Positions 1 through 8,512 of a stretch of DNA of 64,000 bases are shown piece by piece; position 1 is the stretch's first letter; each line of letters starts with the position of its first letter. The stretch is taken from contig NZ_OU963893.1 in NCBI RefSeq assembly GCF_918797525.1, positions 4,278,001-4,342,000 of the forward strand. The letters run 5' to 3'. The position numbers and the translations under genes were made by a program. The notes under the pieces were generated by a model, which was given only the letters and a program-made list of their open reading frames with translations, did no database searches and had not been told where the DNA came from. Source of the stretch: an unidentified bacterial endosymbiont. GTDB lineage: Bacteria > Pseudomonadota > Gammaproteobacteria > Enterobacterales > Enterobacteriaceae.

Positions 1-56
1 AAAGCCTGCTGCCGGCCGATTACCTGCTGTCTGCGTTTTCACTGCTGATTTCTTAG
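1..56 (+). CDS. 3' end of an unidentified upstream gene
   Basis: One frame is open from the window edge to a TAG at 54-56 and reads SLLPADYLLSAFSLLIS. It lies just before a strong terminator hairpin, which fits the end of a transcription unit. Seventeen residues are too few to name a family. Its position beside the glycan cluster suggests, but does not show, that it belongs to the same surface-modification or flagellar region. Confidence 0.4.
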   Translation, partial: SLLPADYLLSAFSLLIS

Positions 57-64
57 CCTCCGTT

Positions 65-90
65 TGCCGGGGCGTGTCCCGGCATTTTTT
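65..90 (+). terminator. Rho-independent terminator
   Basis: A perfect 7-bp GC-rich stem (TGCCGGG at 65-71 and CCCGGCA at 78-84) with a 6-nt loop is followed by six T residues. It ends the gene that stops at 56. It also argues against the GTG at 74 as the start of the next gene, because that codon lies inside the loop. Confidence 0.8.
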
Positions 91-103
91 CGCGAAACAT
101 ACC

Positions 104-2665
104 ATGTCAACATCGTCTACACCCCACATTGCCGCCGGTCGCGTCATCAAAACGCTGGAAACCGGCCGCCAAAAACCCTTTGTCAGCGTCGTCACCCCGA
201 CCTGGGAGCGCGGCGCTTTTTTGCCGTGGCTGATCTACATGTTCCGCTACCAGGACTACCCGGCGGATCGCCGGGAGTTGATCATCCTTGATGACTCGGC
301 GCAAAGCCATCTGCCGATTATCGAGCGGCTGACCGAGGGCAACCCTGCGGCGTTTAACATCCGCTATATTCACCATCCGCACAGGCTGGCGCTGGGTAAA
401 AAACGCAACATGCTGAATGCGCTGGCGGTGGGCGAGTACATTCTGTGCATGGACGATGATGACTATTATCCCGCGGATAAAATTTCTTACACTATCGCAA
501 TGATGCAGCGGCACAGGGCGCTCATTTCCGGCTCCGATCGGATCCCTATCTGGTATAGCCATATCAACCGTATCTTTAAATCCCGCAGCTTTGGTCCGCA
601 AAACATTCTCAACGGCACCTTCTGCTACCACCGTAACTACCTGAAGAAGCATCGCTATGACGATGACTGCAACCTGAGCGAAGAGGAAGGTTTTACCAAT
701 AAGTTCACCGCTAACCCGCTTCAGCTGCCGGGAGAGCGCACTATTCTCTGTATCTCTCACGGCCACAATACCTTTGATAAAGACTTTGTGCTGGGCGCCA
801 GCGAGCCGGTGGATGCCACGCTTGAGCAGATAATCCAGGATCCGCTGCTGCGCAACGGGTACCTCAGCCTGCATAACGCCACCCATCATCAGCCGATCCG
901 CTGGGAAGCGGTGGATCGACTGGTGATCGTCAACCTCGACCGGCGGCCGGATCGTCTGAGCCAGATCCAGCAGGAGTTGGCCCTGCTTAACGTACCCGCA
1001 GAGAAAATTGTCCGCCTGGCGGCCTGCGAGGAGGAAAACGGCCAGCTTGGCCGCCGCCAGTCTCACCTGCAGGCGCTGCAAATGGCGCAGGAGCAGGGCT
1101 GGCGTAACTACCTGCTGCTGGAAGATGACGCGGTGATCCTCAAGCAGGAAAAACACATCACCATACTGAACGCGCTGCTCGGCGCGCTGGCGAAATTTCC
1201 CTGGCAGGTGGTTCTGCTCGGCGGTCAGGTCCACCAGGGCACGGCGCTGAAAAGCCTGAACGGCATCATCCACGCCCGCGACTGCCAAAAAGTGTGCGCC
1301 TGTCTGGTGAACAGCAGTTACTACGCGACCCTGGCCCAGCAGATGCAGAGCGATCCTTCCGACACGCCGGAGATGCAGTGGCAACCGCTACTGCGCGAGG
1401 GTAAATGGCTGGCCTGCTACCCAAGCCTTTGCTATCAGCGCCCGGGCTACAGCGATATCGAGAAAAAAGAGACCGACAATATTGGTTTTTACTTCAATAA
1501 GATCAACACGCCGCCTGCAGGCGTTCAGACAACAGTGCCCTCGCAGCCGTCCTCCGCTCCCGTCGTAAACAACACTATCGCCTTCTTTATGGAAACCTCT
1601 TTCCACTACGCGCTCTACCGCCCGGTGATTACGGCGCTGCAAAAACGCGGACACGCCTGCACGCTGCTGATTAACGACCGCGCGTATAAACCGTTTCTGG
1701 ATGAAATGCTGGCGACGATAAAAACCATTGACGACCCCGCCCTGGGGGGCGCGCGAATATCGGAAGCCGCCGCCCAACGCCAGCGCTACAAATGCCTTGT
1801 CAGCCCTTACTATACCCCGGCCCTGAAAGGGCTGGCTGACATCCATGTTCGTGCCATGTACGGGCTGGCAAAAGAAGCCTGGAACCATGCCTGGTGGAAT
1901 ACCTTTTACCATCGCATCCTCTGCTACAGCCACTACAGCCAGCAGGCTCTGGATATCAACGGCAGCGCAAAAGTAGTAGGCAATCCCCGCTTTGATAGCT
2001 GGCACCAGGGCAAGATTACTCCCGGCCTGCCTGCGTCGCTTAAGCTGGATGCGAAAAAGCCAACCCTGCTTTACGCCCCGACCTACGGCACATTAAGTTC
2101 ATTGCCGCACTGGGCGGAGAGACTGGGCAGTTTAAGCCGTGACGTTAACATGCTAACCAGGCTGCATCATGGCACCTGTTTCCGCCCGGAGGAATCCGCC
2201 GCGCTGGCACTGGCGAATAAGTATCTGAAAAAACGCATCGATTCCCCCCAGCACGTTCTGGCGTTGCTGGAAAAAGCCGACTACGTGCTAACCGATAACA
2301 GCGGATTTATCTTCGATGCTATTCATGCTGGTAAACGGGTGATCCTGCTCGACTGGCCTGGTATGCACTCGTTGTTAACCCCCGAGCAGAGCTATTCCAG
2401 CCCCGGGAGTGCGGAACAACGTATTCGCGAAATTTTACCGGTTGCTCATGATATGGGCGATCTCAGGCACTTATTATCAGATGCATTTGACTGGGCTTCC
2501 CTTCAGCCGCCGCTGGATGAAATCCGCCAGCATTATTGTGATGCGTTCAGGGATGGTAACGCGGGTGAAAGAGCGGCGCAGGAGATAGAAAACGTCCTGC
2601 AACAGCCCGTCCGGTTGCCCATGAACGGTTTACTGCGCAGTCTGCAGAATAAACTCTTCGCCTGA
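104..2665 (+). CDS. Multidomain glycosyltransferase: GT2 + GT25 + glycerophosphotransferase-like
   Basis: About 853 residues with three transferase modules. Residues ~24-250 are a GT2 (GT-A) domain with the nucleotide-binding LDDS near 62 and the metal-binding MDDDDYYP near 114. Residues ~265-390 look like a GT25 (LPS-type) domain, with VNLDRRPDR near 273 and LLLEDDA near 338. Residues ~490-800 resemble CDP-glycerol glycerophosphotransferases (TagF type), with LLYAPTYGT near 655 and LTDNSGF near 729. I chose ATG 104 because the upstream in-frame GTG lies in a terminator hairpin. It is first in a tightly packed cluster. The third domain matches the TagD-like enzyme at 8117-8512, which could supply CDP-glycerol. 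Acceptor and sugars are unknown; a flagellar or capsule-like glycan is inferred. Confidence 0.8.
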   Translation: MSTSSTPHIAAGRVIKTLETGRQKPFVSVVTPTWERGAFLPWLIYMFRYQDYPADRRELIILDDSAQSHLPIIERLTEGNPAAFNIRYIHHPHRLALGKKRNMLNALAVGEYILCMDDDDYYPADKISYTIAMMQRHRALISGSDRIPIWYSHINRIFKSRSFGPQNILNGTFCYHRNYLKKHRYDDDCNLSEEEGFTNKFTANPLQLPGERTILCISHGHNTFDKDFVLGASEPVDATLEQIIQDPLLRNGYLSLHNATHHQPIRWEAVDRLVIVNLDRRPDRLSQIQQELALLNVPAEKIVRLAACEEENGQLGRRQSHLQALQMAQEQGWRNYLLLEDDAVILKQEKHITILNALLGALAKFPWQVVLLGGQVHQGTALKSLNGIIHARDCQKVCACLVNSSYYATLAQQMQSDPSDTPEMQWQPLLREGKWLACYPSLCYQRPGYSDIEKKETDNIGFYFNKINTPPAGVQTTVPSQPSSAPVVNNTIAFFMETSFHYALYRPVITALQKRGHACTLLINDRAYKPFLDEMLATIKTIDDPALGGARISEAAAQRQRYKCLVSPYYTPALKGLADIHVRAMYGLAKEAWNHAWWNTFYHRILCYSHYSQQALDINGSAKVVGNPRFDSWHQGKITPGLPASLKLDAKKPTLLYAPTYGTLSSLPHWAERLGSLSRDVNMLTRLHHGTCFRPEESAALALANKYLKKRIDSPQHVLALLEKADYVLTDNSGFIFDAIHAGKRVILLDWPGMHSLLTPEQSYSSPGSAEQRIREILPVAHDMGDLRHLLSDAFDWASLQPPLDEIRQHYCDAFRDGNAGERAAQEIENVLQQPVRLPMNGLLRSLQNKLFA

Positions 2666-2694
2666 TCACTATCCGCATCCACAGGATTAACACG

Positions 2695-3771
2695 ATGCCC
2701 ACGCCTTTAGTCAGTATTATTGTCACCAGTTACAACCATGACAACTTTCTGGAAGAGACTCTGGAAAGTGTATTTAAGCAAACATGGAAAAACAGTGAAG
2801 TCATTATTGTTGATGATGCATCTTCTGACAGCTCGGTAAACATCATCCGCAAATATCAAAAAAAATATCACTGCCGCGTCATTTTACGAACCGAAAACTA
2901 TTATTCGCAGAAACAAAAAAAGGGCGAAAAGCCGATTATTGAGGCAATGAACCTAGCTCAGGGGAAGTACATCGCCGTTGTCGATTCAGATGATATTATT
3001 TCCCCGACAAAAATTGCGCACCAGGTCAATTTGCTGGAGAAAAATCCGCAATGCGCAATGTGTTACAGCGCAATCGAGGTCATTATGCCCGATGGATCTC
3101 ATATTCCTTACAATGAGACCTTTCTTAACGGTAACGTCTTCGAGCATATGCTTATTACAGGAAACCTGAGCCTTTACATCGGTTCGTTAATTCGTCGTGA
3201 TGCCTATTTAAAAATTGAACGCTCGCATCCCGATCTGGTTCAGGAAGACTGGGATATGTTTTTGAAACTCGCTAAACAAGGTGACTTTATTTCATCAACG
3301 CGCATTGTGGCCTATTACCGCCGCCATGACAATAATACCTGGTACAGAAAAGATAATGCCACGCTGATGTATCGCAACAGGATGAGTATCCTGAACTACT
3401 GGCAGCATGAACCTGCCTGGGTGAACGCCATGAACCTGCGCTGGAAACAGTACCTTCATGCGGACCATATGCTGGCAAAATGTGATATTGACGCCCTGCT
3501 CAAAGAAAACGCAACGGATCCGTTGCTGCATGCGCAGGCGGCGATAGTCGCCATGCAAAATAAAGATACCCACAAACTAAAACAGCATCTGTTACAGGCC
3601 ATAATCTACAGTGACCCACGGCTGGAGATATTACCCACACTATATCTTCTGGCGATGAAAAATATCAGTGAAGAGAACATCAGAAGCTCAATTCTGACCA
3701 GTCTTAAACAGCGTTTGCCCGACCAGTACCCGCACATTTTAGCCTCACTCTCGCAGGTTCCACAGCAATGA
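2695..3771 (+). CDS. GT2 family glycosyltransferase
   Basis: 358 residues. The N-terminal ~110 residues are a classic GT2 fold: VSIIVTSYNH at the start, IIVDDASSD for UDP/dTDP-sugar binding, and VVDSDDI as the DxD-type metal site. The C-terminal part is helical and unassigned. There is no signal peptide or membrane segment, so it is probably cytoplasmic. It begins 29 bp after the large transferase and overlaps the aminotransferase start by 4 bp (ATGA), so the genes are probably co-transcribed and translationally coupled. Base composition is more AT-rich than in the flagellar genes nearby, as expected for a transferred surface-sugar gene. Donor and acceptor cannot be read from the sequence. 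Confidence 0.85.
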   Translation: MPTPLVSIIVTSYNHDNFLEETLESVFKQTWKNSEVIIVDDASSDSSVNIIRKYQKKYHCRVILRTENYYSQKQKKGEKPIIEAMNLAQGKYIAVVDSDDIISPTKIAHQVNLLEKNPQCAMCYSAIEVIMPDGSHIPYNETFLNGNVFEHMLITGNLSLYIGSLIRRDAYLKIERSHPDLVQEDWDMFLKLAKQGDFISSTRIVAYYRRHDNNTWYRKDNATLMYRNRMSILNYWQHEPAWVNAMNLRWKQYLHADHMLAKCDIDALLKENATDPLLHAQAAIVAMQNKDTHKLKQHLLQAIIYSDPRLEILPTLYLLAMKNISEENIRSSILTSLKQRLPDQYPHILASLSQVPQQ

Positions 3772-4883
3772 CACATTCCAGCCCTACGCCGATTACCGTG
3801 ACCAAACCCTATCTTCCCTGTCTGGAAGAATTTCTGCCCTATCTGCAGGATATCTGGTCCAGCAGGCAGTTGACCAACAATGGGGTAATGCATCAACGTC
3901 TGGAAGAAGCGCTCGCCTCTTACCTTAAGGTGCCTTATGTCTCACTGTTTTGTAATGCCACCATTGCACTCATTGTGGCCATGCAGGCATTGAGGATCAA
4001 AGGGGAGGTTATTACTACCCCTTACTCGTTTGTCGCCACTGCGCACAGTATTCTGTGGAACCAGTTAACCCCTGTATTTGTGGATATTGATCCGGATACG
4101 TTCAATATCAATCCCGCATTAATTGAACCCGCAATCACAGCCAAAACCGGTTTAATCATGCCCGTCCATGTTTACGGCCAGACGTGCCGCACGGCGGAAA
4201 TTGAGGAGATTTCGAATAACTATGGGATCCCAACGATATATGACGCGGCCCACGCCTTTGCTGTCGAAGATTGCGGCGGCAGCATCCTTCGCCATGGCGA
4301 TCTGTCAGTGCTCAGCTTCCACGCGACCAAGGTCTTTAACACCTTTGAAGGTGGGGCAATTATTAGCTATGACAAAAAAATTAAAAAACGTATCGATCTG
4401 CTTAAAAATTTTGGTATTGCTGATGAATTAACGGTCGTTGCACCCGGCATCAACGGAAAAATGAATGAGGTACAGGCCGCATTTGGGCTGTTACAATTAA
4501 AACATGTCGACAGGGCTATTGCTAAACGCCGAAATATCGATCGTCTCTACCGGGAACATCTCGCTGACGTTAAAGGCATATCCATTCCCCGTAATGACCA
4601 TAACCTCATCAATAACTATAGTTATTTCCCGGTTCTGGTGACGCCAGAATATAAACGTTCGCGGGATGCGTTGTATAACCATTTCCGCCAACACGATATT
4701 ATTACCCGTCGTTATTTCTACCCGCTCCTCTCTAATCTCAACATGTATCAAAACATGCCTGGGGCCATAAAAGAGAATCTCCCGGTAGCGAACAGCGTCT
4801 CAGAGCAAGTGCTCTGTCTGCCTCTCTATCCTGATATGACAGAAGAAGAGATCAACACCGTCATCGGATGTATCAAAGCATGA
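3768..4883 (+). CDS. DegT/DnrJ/EryC1/StrS-family sugar aminotransferase
   Basis: 371 residues, the usual length for PLP-dependent nucleotide-sugar aminotransferases of this family. The family pattern is clear: FCNATIALIVAMQALRIKG (cofactor phosphate binding), TTPYSFVATAHSILW, VDIDPDTFNI, YDAAHAF, and SFHATKVFNTFEGGAI, in which Lys188 should form the Schiff base. Enzymes of this type make amino-deoxy sugars from 4-keto or 3-keto nucleotide sugars. No dehydratase or ketoisomerase gene is visible here, so the substrate must come from elsewhere. It overlaps both neighbours (ATGA at the start, and its stop overlaps the next start). Confidence 0.88.
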   Translation: MTHSSPTPITVTKPYLPCLEEFLPYLQDIWSSRQLTNNGVMHQRLEEALASYLKVPYVSLFCNATIALIVAMQALRIKGEVITTPYSFVATAHSILWNQLTPVFVDIDPDTFNINPALIEPAITAKTGLIMPVHVYGQTCRTAEIEEISNNYGIPTIYDAAHAFAVEDCGGSILRHGDLSVLSFHATKVFNTFEGGAIISYDKKIKKRIDLLKNFGIADELTVVAPGINGKMNEVQAAFGLLQLKHVDRAIAKRRNIDRLYREHLADVKGISIPRNDHNLINNYSYFPVLVTPEYKRSRDALYNHFRQHDIITRRYFYPLLSNLNMYQNMPGAIKENLPVANSVSEQVLCLPLYPDMTEEEINTVIGCIKA

Positions 4884-6148
4884 TGAGGGTATTAATATTT
4901 CCGGCAGGGACCGAGATTGGTAAAGAGATTTATCACTCCCTGCGTCATCAAAAAAATGTCGAGCAGGTACTCGCAGGCGCTGATTATGACAACCCTGCCC
5001 GTCACTCTGGGTGCGGTTACCATATTCTTCCTGATGTTTCCGCAGACGGCTGGCTCACGTCTTTACAGCAACTGCTGCGTGACGAGGAAATTGACGCGAT
5101 TTTCCCCGCGCACGATGACGCTTTACTGGCTCTTGCGCAGAATCGCAGTCTTCTCTCAGCTACGGTTCTCTGCCCTTCTCAGGAAACGTGCACAATTACC
5201 CGCTATAAAAGCCAAACCTACGCGGCGCTTGAGCATGTGATTCCCGTACCGCGCGTGTTTCAGGACGCCAGCGATATTACGCAGTGGCCGGTTTTCGTTA
5301 AGCCCGACCGTGGGCAAGGTGCGCAGGGGGCCGTACGAATTGAGACGCCCGCAGCCTTACGCGCCATTCAGGCCCAACGCCAGGGCCTTATCGTCTGCGA
5401 ATACCTGGATGGCGAAGAATTTACCGTGGACTGTTTTTCCGATCGCCAGCAGGGTTTACTTTTCTGCCAGCCGCGCTCCCGCACCCGCATTCGCGCGGGT
5501 ATCGCCATGATCTCAACGCTTGTGGATCTCCCGGAGGTTAAAGCGTATGCGCAGGCGATTTCGGCGCACCTGCAACTCTACGGCGCCTGGTTTTTCCAGT
5601 TAAAACGTTCTGCGACGGGGGTGCTCACGTTACTTGAAGTCGCTCCGCGAATTGCGGGAACCATGTGCCTGAACCGTATTAACGGTATCAATTTTGCGAT
5701 GCTGACGCTGTACGAAAGCATGCGCGTAAACATCGCCATGCATCCTGTTTGTCAGGCGCTTCAGGTAACCCGCAGCTTAACTAATCACTATAAGCACGAT
5801 ATCAGGTTCCAGCACCTGTATATTGATTATGATGACACCGTTGTTATTAAAGGCAGGTTGTGTTTACTCGTCATCACTTTTTTGTACAAATGCTTCAATG
5901 AAGGTAAAAAAATACATTTAGTGACGCGTCACGCAGGCGATATTGCCCGGGAGTTAAAGCACCGGCGCATCAGCGATCTCTTCGATAGCGTGTCACATTT
6001 AAACCAGGATGACAGAAAAAGCAGCGTGATTAAACACCAGGATGCCATTTTTGTAGACGATAGCTTCTCGGAAAGAGCAGAGGTTTATCACGTTAAACAG
6101 ATACCGGTCTTTGATATTTCTATGCTTGAACTGTTCATGGGTGAATAA
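4880..6148 (+). CDS. ATP-grasp ligase fused to a HAD-like domain
   Basis: About 422 residues. The N-terminal ~300 residues follow a carbamoyl-phosphate-synthase-like ATP-grasp layout: a Rossmann-like start (RVLIFPAGTEIGKEI), FVKPDRGQGAQG in the ATP lid, YLDGEEFTVDCF, and LLEVAPRIAGTMCLNRINGI for Mg-ATP. The C-terminal ~115 residues carry HAD motifs: DYDDT with Asp316, Asp318 and Thr320, HLVTRHAGD, and AIFVDDSFSER. ATG 4880 gives an ATGA overlap with the aminotransferase stop and has GGATG about nine bases upstream; ATG 4868 is also possible. ATP-grasp enzymes in sugar clusters often attach an amino acid or other carboxylate to an amino group, which would suit the aminotransferase next door. 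The fused phosphatase-like domain is unusual. Confidence 0.75.
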   Translation: MMRVLIFPAGTEIGKEIYHSLRHQKNVEQVLAGADYDNPARHSGCGYHILPDVSADGWLTSLQQLLRDEEIDAIFPAHDDALLALAQNRSLLSATVLCPSQETCTITRYKSQTYAALEHVIPVPRVFQDASDITQWPVFVKPDRGQGAQGAVRIETPAALRAIQAQRQGLIVCEYLDGEEFTVDCFSDRQQGLLFCQPRSRTRIRAGIAMISTLVDLPEVKAYAQAISAHLQLYGAWFFQLKRSATGVLTLLEVAPRIAGTMCLNRINGINFAMLTLYESMRVNIAMHPVCQALQVTRSLTNHYKHDIRFQHLYIDYDDTVVIKGRLCLLVITFLYKCFNEGKKIHLVTRHAGDIARELKHRRISDLFDSVSHLNQDDRKSSVIKHQDAIFVDDSFSERAEVYHVKQIPVFDISMLELFMGE

Positions 6149-6150
6149 TA

Positions 6151-7350
6151 ATGAAAAAGAATATTATATTTCTGCATCTTGAGAGCTTAAATCATACCAT
6201 CTTCAGCCATCGTCAATGGTTTCCCTTTCTGAACAAACTGTATTCGCAATCAATCAGGCTGAATAATTTTGTGTCCAGCGCCACATCGTCCCTTATGGCC
6301 TTCAGCGATCTGCTCCATGGCGACGACGATACTTTGGAACATAATACGCAGCTTGAAACCGACATCACGGTGCGTCGGCCATGCCCGTCTCTGTTTGATT
6401 CTTTAAAACAACACGGCTATACCACTGCGGGAATGGGATACCCCAGGAACTGGGCGAATGTAGACGCCCTGTGGAGTGAAAAAGAGACTTTTAACTGGTA
6501 CGAGACATCCAAAGAGATGTTCGCAGACATGGCCGGCATTATCACCCAGGAACAACCCTTTGCGCTCTATTTATGGAATTTAAGCAGCCATCTCTGCTAT
6601 TACGATGAGATTAAAAGCGCGGGTGGCAATAGCCTGGAAAGATGGCAACGAGGTTATCAAAGCATGGATTTGATGGTCGGCCAGACCATCAAAATGCTCA
6701 TCGAGGCGCAAAAACTGCAAGATACAATAATCATCGGGTTTGGCGATCATGGTGATGATTTCTGGGGCCATGGCTTTAACGGTGGATATGCACATGGCAT
6801 TGAACCCTATACGTCGCTGGTGCATACCCCGGCATTTATCTTCTGTCCGGGAATGAAATCCACCGATTTGAACCATATGGTGAGCATGGTCGATCTGCGC
6901 AATACCGCGCTGGCATTATTAAATCTTCCCTCATCACAGGCTGTCGATCGCTTTTTTGCCTTAACCCCTCAACGCCAGGTTTGTTATAGCCGTAATCTGT
7001 TTGCGAAACAGAAAAGTCAGGATAAGGGTAGCCCATTAAAAAAAGGCTATGCCATTACATCTGCAGACCTTCATCTACTGAAGGTGGATGATAAATCCCG
7101 GCTATTTTTATGGAAAGTGGATCCAGCCAATCAACTGGATATATTACCTTTGATTAAGCATGATAAATCGGGAAAACCCTTTATCGACCTCGAAAAAGCC
7201 AACCGGCAACGCACCGGTGGAGCCCATCCGCATATTAAACACTTCTTCTCCTCTGAAATGGCATTACTGCTCAATGAACAGTATCGCGCCATGCATGAGC
7301 AGCTCTCAACCTGGATGGATAAAAAGAAAAAGCTAGCCGAAGCAAACTAA
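6151..7350 (+). CDS. Sulfatase/alkaline-phosphatase superfamily enzyme without signal peptide
   Basis: 399 residues. Motifs fit the sulfatase/phosphoglycerol-transferase fold: an N-terminal strand ending in a metal-ligand acid (IIFLHLES), a Ser/Thr-rich nucleophile region (VSSATSSLMAFSDLLHG), and a metal site GFGDHGDDFWGHG. The usual LtaS or EptA membrane helices are missing and there is no signal peptide. It should therefore be cytoplasmic, transferring or removing a phospho- or sulfo-group on a cytoplasmic precursor. It starts 2 bp after the ATP-grasp stop and is followed directly by the methyltransferase. A role in processing glycerol-phosphate or phospho-sugar intermediates is inferred from context only. 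Confidence 0.7.
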   Translation: MKKNIIFLHLESLNHTIFSHRQWFPFLNKLYSQSIRLNNFVSSATSSLMAFSDLLHGDDDTLEHNTQLETDITVRRPCPSLFDSLKQHGYTTAGMGYPRNWANVDALWSEKETFNWYETSKEMFADMAGIITQEQPFALYLWNLSSHLCYYDEIKSAGGNSLERWQRGYQSMDLMVGQTIKMLIEAQKLQDTIIIGFGDHGDDFWGHGFNGGYAHGIEPYTSLVHTPAFIFCPGMKSTDLNHMVSMVDLRNTALALLNLPSSQAVDRFFALTPQRQVCYSRNLFAKQKSQDKGSPLKKGYAITSADLHLLKVDDKSRLFLWKVDPANQLDILPLIKHDKSGKPFIDLEKANRQRTGGAHPHIKHFFSSEMALLLNEQYRAMHEQLSTWMDKKKKLAEAN

Positions 7351-7365
7351 ATGAACGGGAAAATC

Positions 7366-8097
7366 ATGAATTTATTCACAACAGAAACACCGAAATGCAA
7401 AATTTGTCTCACCTCCTCTTTACTCTATGGCGTTACCGACTTTAACACCTCGTGTTATGGCAGCAACGTCCACAGATATAATTATCCCCTGAGCGGGCAT
7501 GCTATCTATTATTACAGATGCCCGCACTGTGGCTTGATCTACACTCACGCTTTTGATGGATGGTCAAACGACGATTTTTTAACCCATATTTATAATGATG
7601 AATATGTCAAATACGATCCCAATTTTGTATCAGGCAGAGCCGAGCACAACTTCAAATTATTATGCTCAGCATTTAAGGATATAAAAAAGATACATGCGCT
7701 TGATTTTGGCTGCGGCGACGGGCAACTGGTGAATTTACTTAAGAAGGCGGGGGCGGACATCACGGGCTGGGATCCTTTTAACCACGCTTCCCCCATGCCA
7801 GATGATACCTTCGAGTTTATCACCTCGTTTGAGGTCATGGAACATACGACAGATCCCGTCAATACCGTGGCGACGATCGGCGCATTGTTAGATGAACACC
7901 GCGGCAAATATTTTTTCTCGACGCTGACAAATGATTTACACCAAAATGAGCTGATGAACTTTTGGTATATCGCCCCACGAAATGGGCATGTCACTCTTTA
8001 CTCTGAGAAATCGCTGGATATTTTATTTAAGACATTCGGCATGAGAGTCAAACATATCTCTGAACTTTACCATCTCGCATACAAGTGTCGCGAATGA
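7366..8097 (+). CDS. SAM-dependent methyltransferase with N-terminal zinc-binding region
   Basis: About 243 residues. Cys pairs near the N-terminus (CKIC and CPHC) suggest a zinc ribbon, as in many sugar C- or O-methyltransferases. The SAM-binding core follows: HALDFGCGDGQLVNLLKKAG, then GWDPF, then FITSFEVMEHT. ATG 7366 has GGGA five bases upstream; ATG 7351, which abuts the previous stop, is an alternative. It is the last gene of the + strand cluster, with only 19 bp to the 3' end of the convergent cytidylyltransferase gene. It probably methylates the sugar or the amino acid made by the preceding enzymes. Confidence 0.78.
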   Translation: MNLFTTETPKCKICLTSSLLYGVTDFNTSCYGSNVHRYNYPLSGHAIYYYRCPHCGLIYTHAFDGWSNDDFLTHIYNDEYVKYDPNFVSGRAEHNFKLLCSAFKDIKKIHALDFGCGDGQLVNLLKKAGADITGWDPFNHASPMPDDTFEFITSFEVMEHTTDPVNTVATIGALLDEHRGKYFFSTLTNDLHQNELMNFWYIAPRNGHVTLYSEKSLDILFKTFGMRVKHISELYHLAYKCRE

Positions 8098-8116
8098 GCA
8101 TCATCGCTGAACCCTG

Positions 8117-8512
8117 TTATTTATAGCGCTTCGCCACCTCGATAATCGAGGTGGTGGATATTGAAGGCGTTCTTGGAAAATAGATAACCTCGCAAAGCGA
8201 AGCAAAACCATCAAATTTGCCCGCCCAGTCGTCGCCCATCACCAGTATGTCGGCGCTAAAACGGCGAATATACTGCGCTTTTTTCTCCAGCGACTCTTCA
8301 AGAAAAACGGCGTCGACACATTTTAATCCTGAGACAATTCCCATGCGATCGTCCTGGGAGTAGATCGGCGCCCGCCCTTTTTTCTTGATGTTAAGGGAAT
8401 CAGAGGAGACGCCGACCACCAGTTGTTCTCCGAGTAACCTGGCCCGCTCCAGAATCCGTAAATGCCCAATATGGAAAACGTCAAACGTCCCGAAGGTAAT
8501 AATGGTTTTCAT
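8117..8512 (-). CDS. TagD-like glycerol-3-phosphate cytidylyltransferase
   Basis: 131 residues, the normal size for TagD/GCT enzymes. It has the nucleotidyltransferase signature GTFDVFHIGH near the N-terminus and RTPSISTTSII near the C-terminus, which bind CTP. Known members make CDP-glycerol, though related enzymes use other phospho-alcohols or phospho-sugars. Its ATG overlaps the stop of lfiJ by 4 bp, so it is translated from the flagellar operon mRNA rather than with the convergent glycan genes. That placement links nucleotide-activated glycerol synthesis to lateral flagellum expression. The third domain of the transferase at 104-2665 is a plausible consumer of the product. Confidence 0.85.
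   Translation of the reverse strand: MKTIITFGTFDVFHIGHLRILERARLLGEQLVVGVSSDSLNIKKKGRAPIYSQDDRMGIVSGLKCVDAVFLEESLEKKAQYIRRFSADILVMGDDWAGKFDGFASLCEVIYFPRTPSISTTSIIEVAKRYK

Noticed and set aside
107..2005. Long minus-strand open frames opposite the large glycosyltransferase
   Set aside because: They are antisense shadows of a GC-rich gene. Their protein sequences are Arg/His/Val-rich and resemble no family, while the + strand frame has complete motifs.
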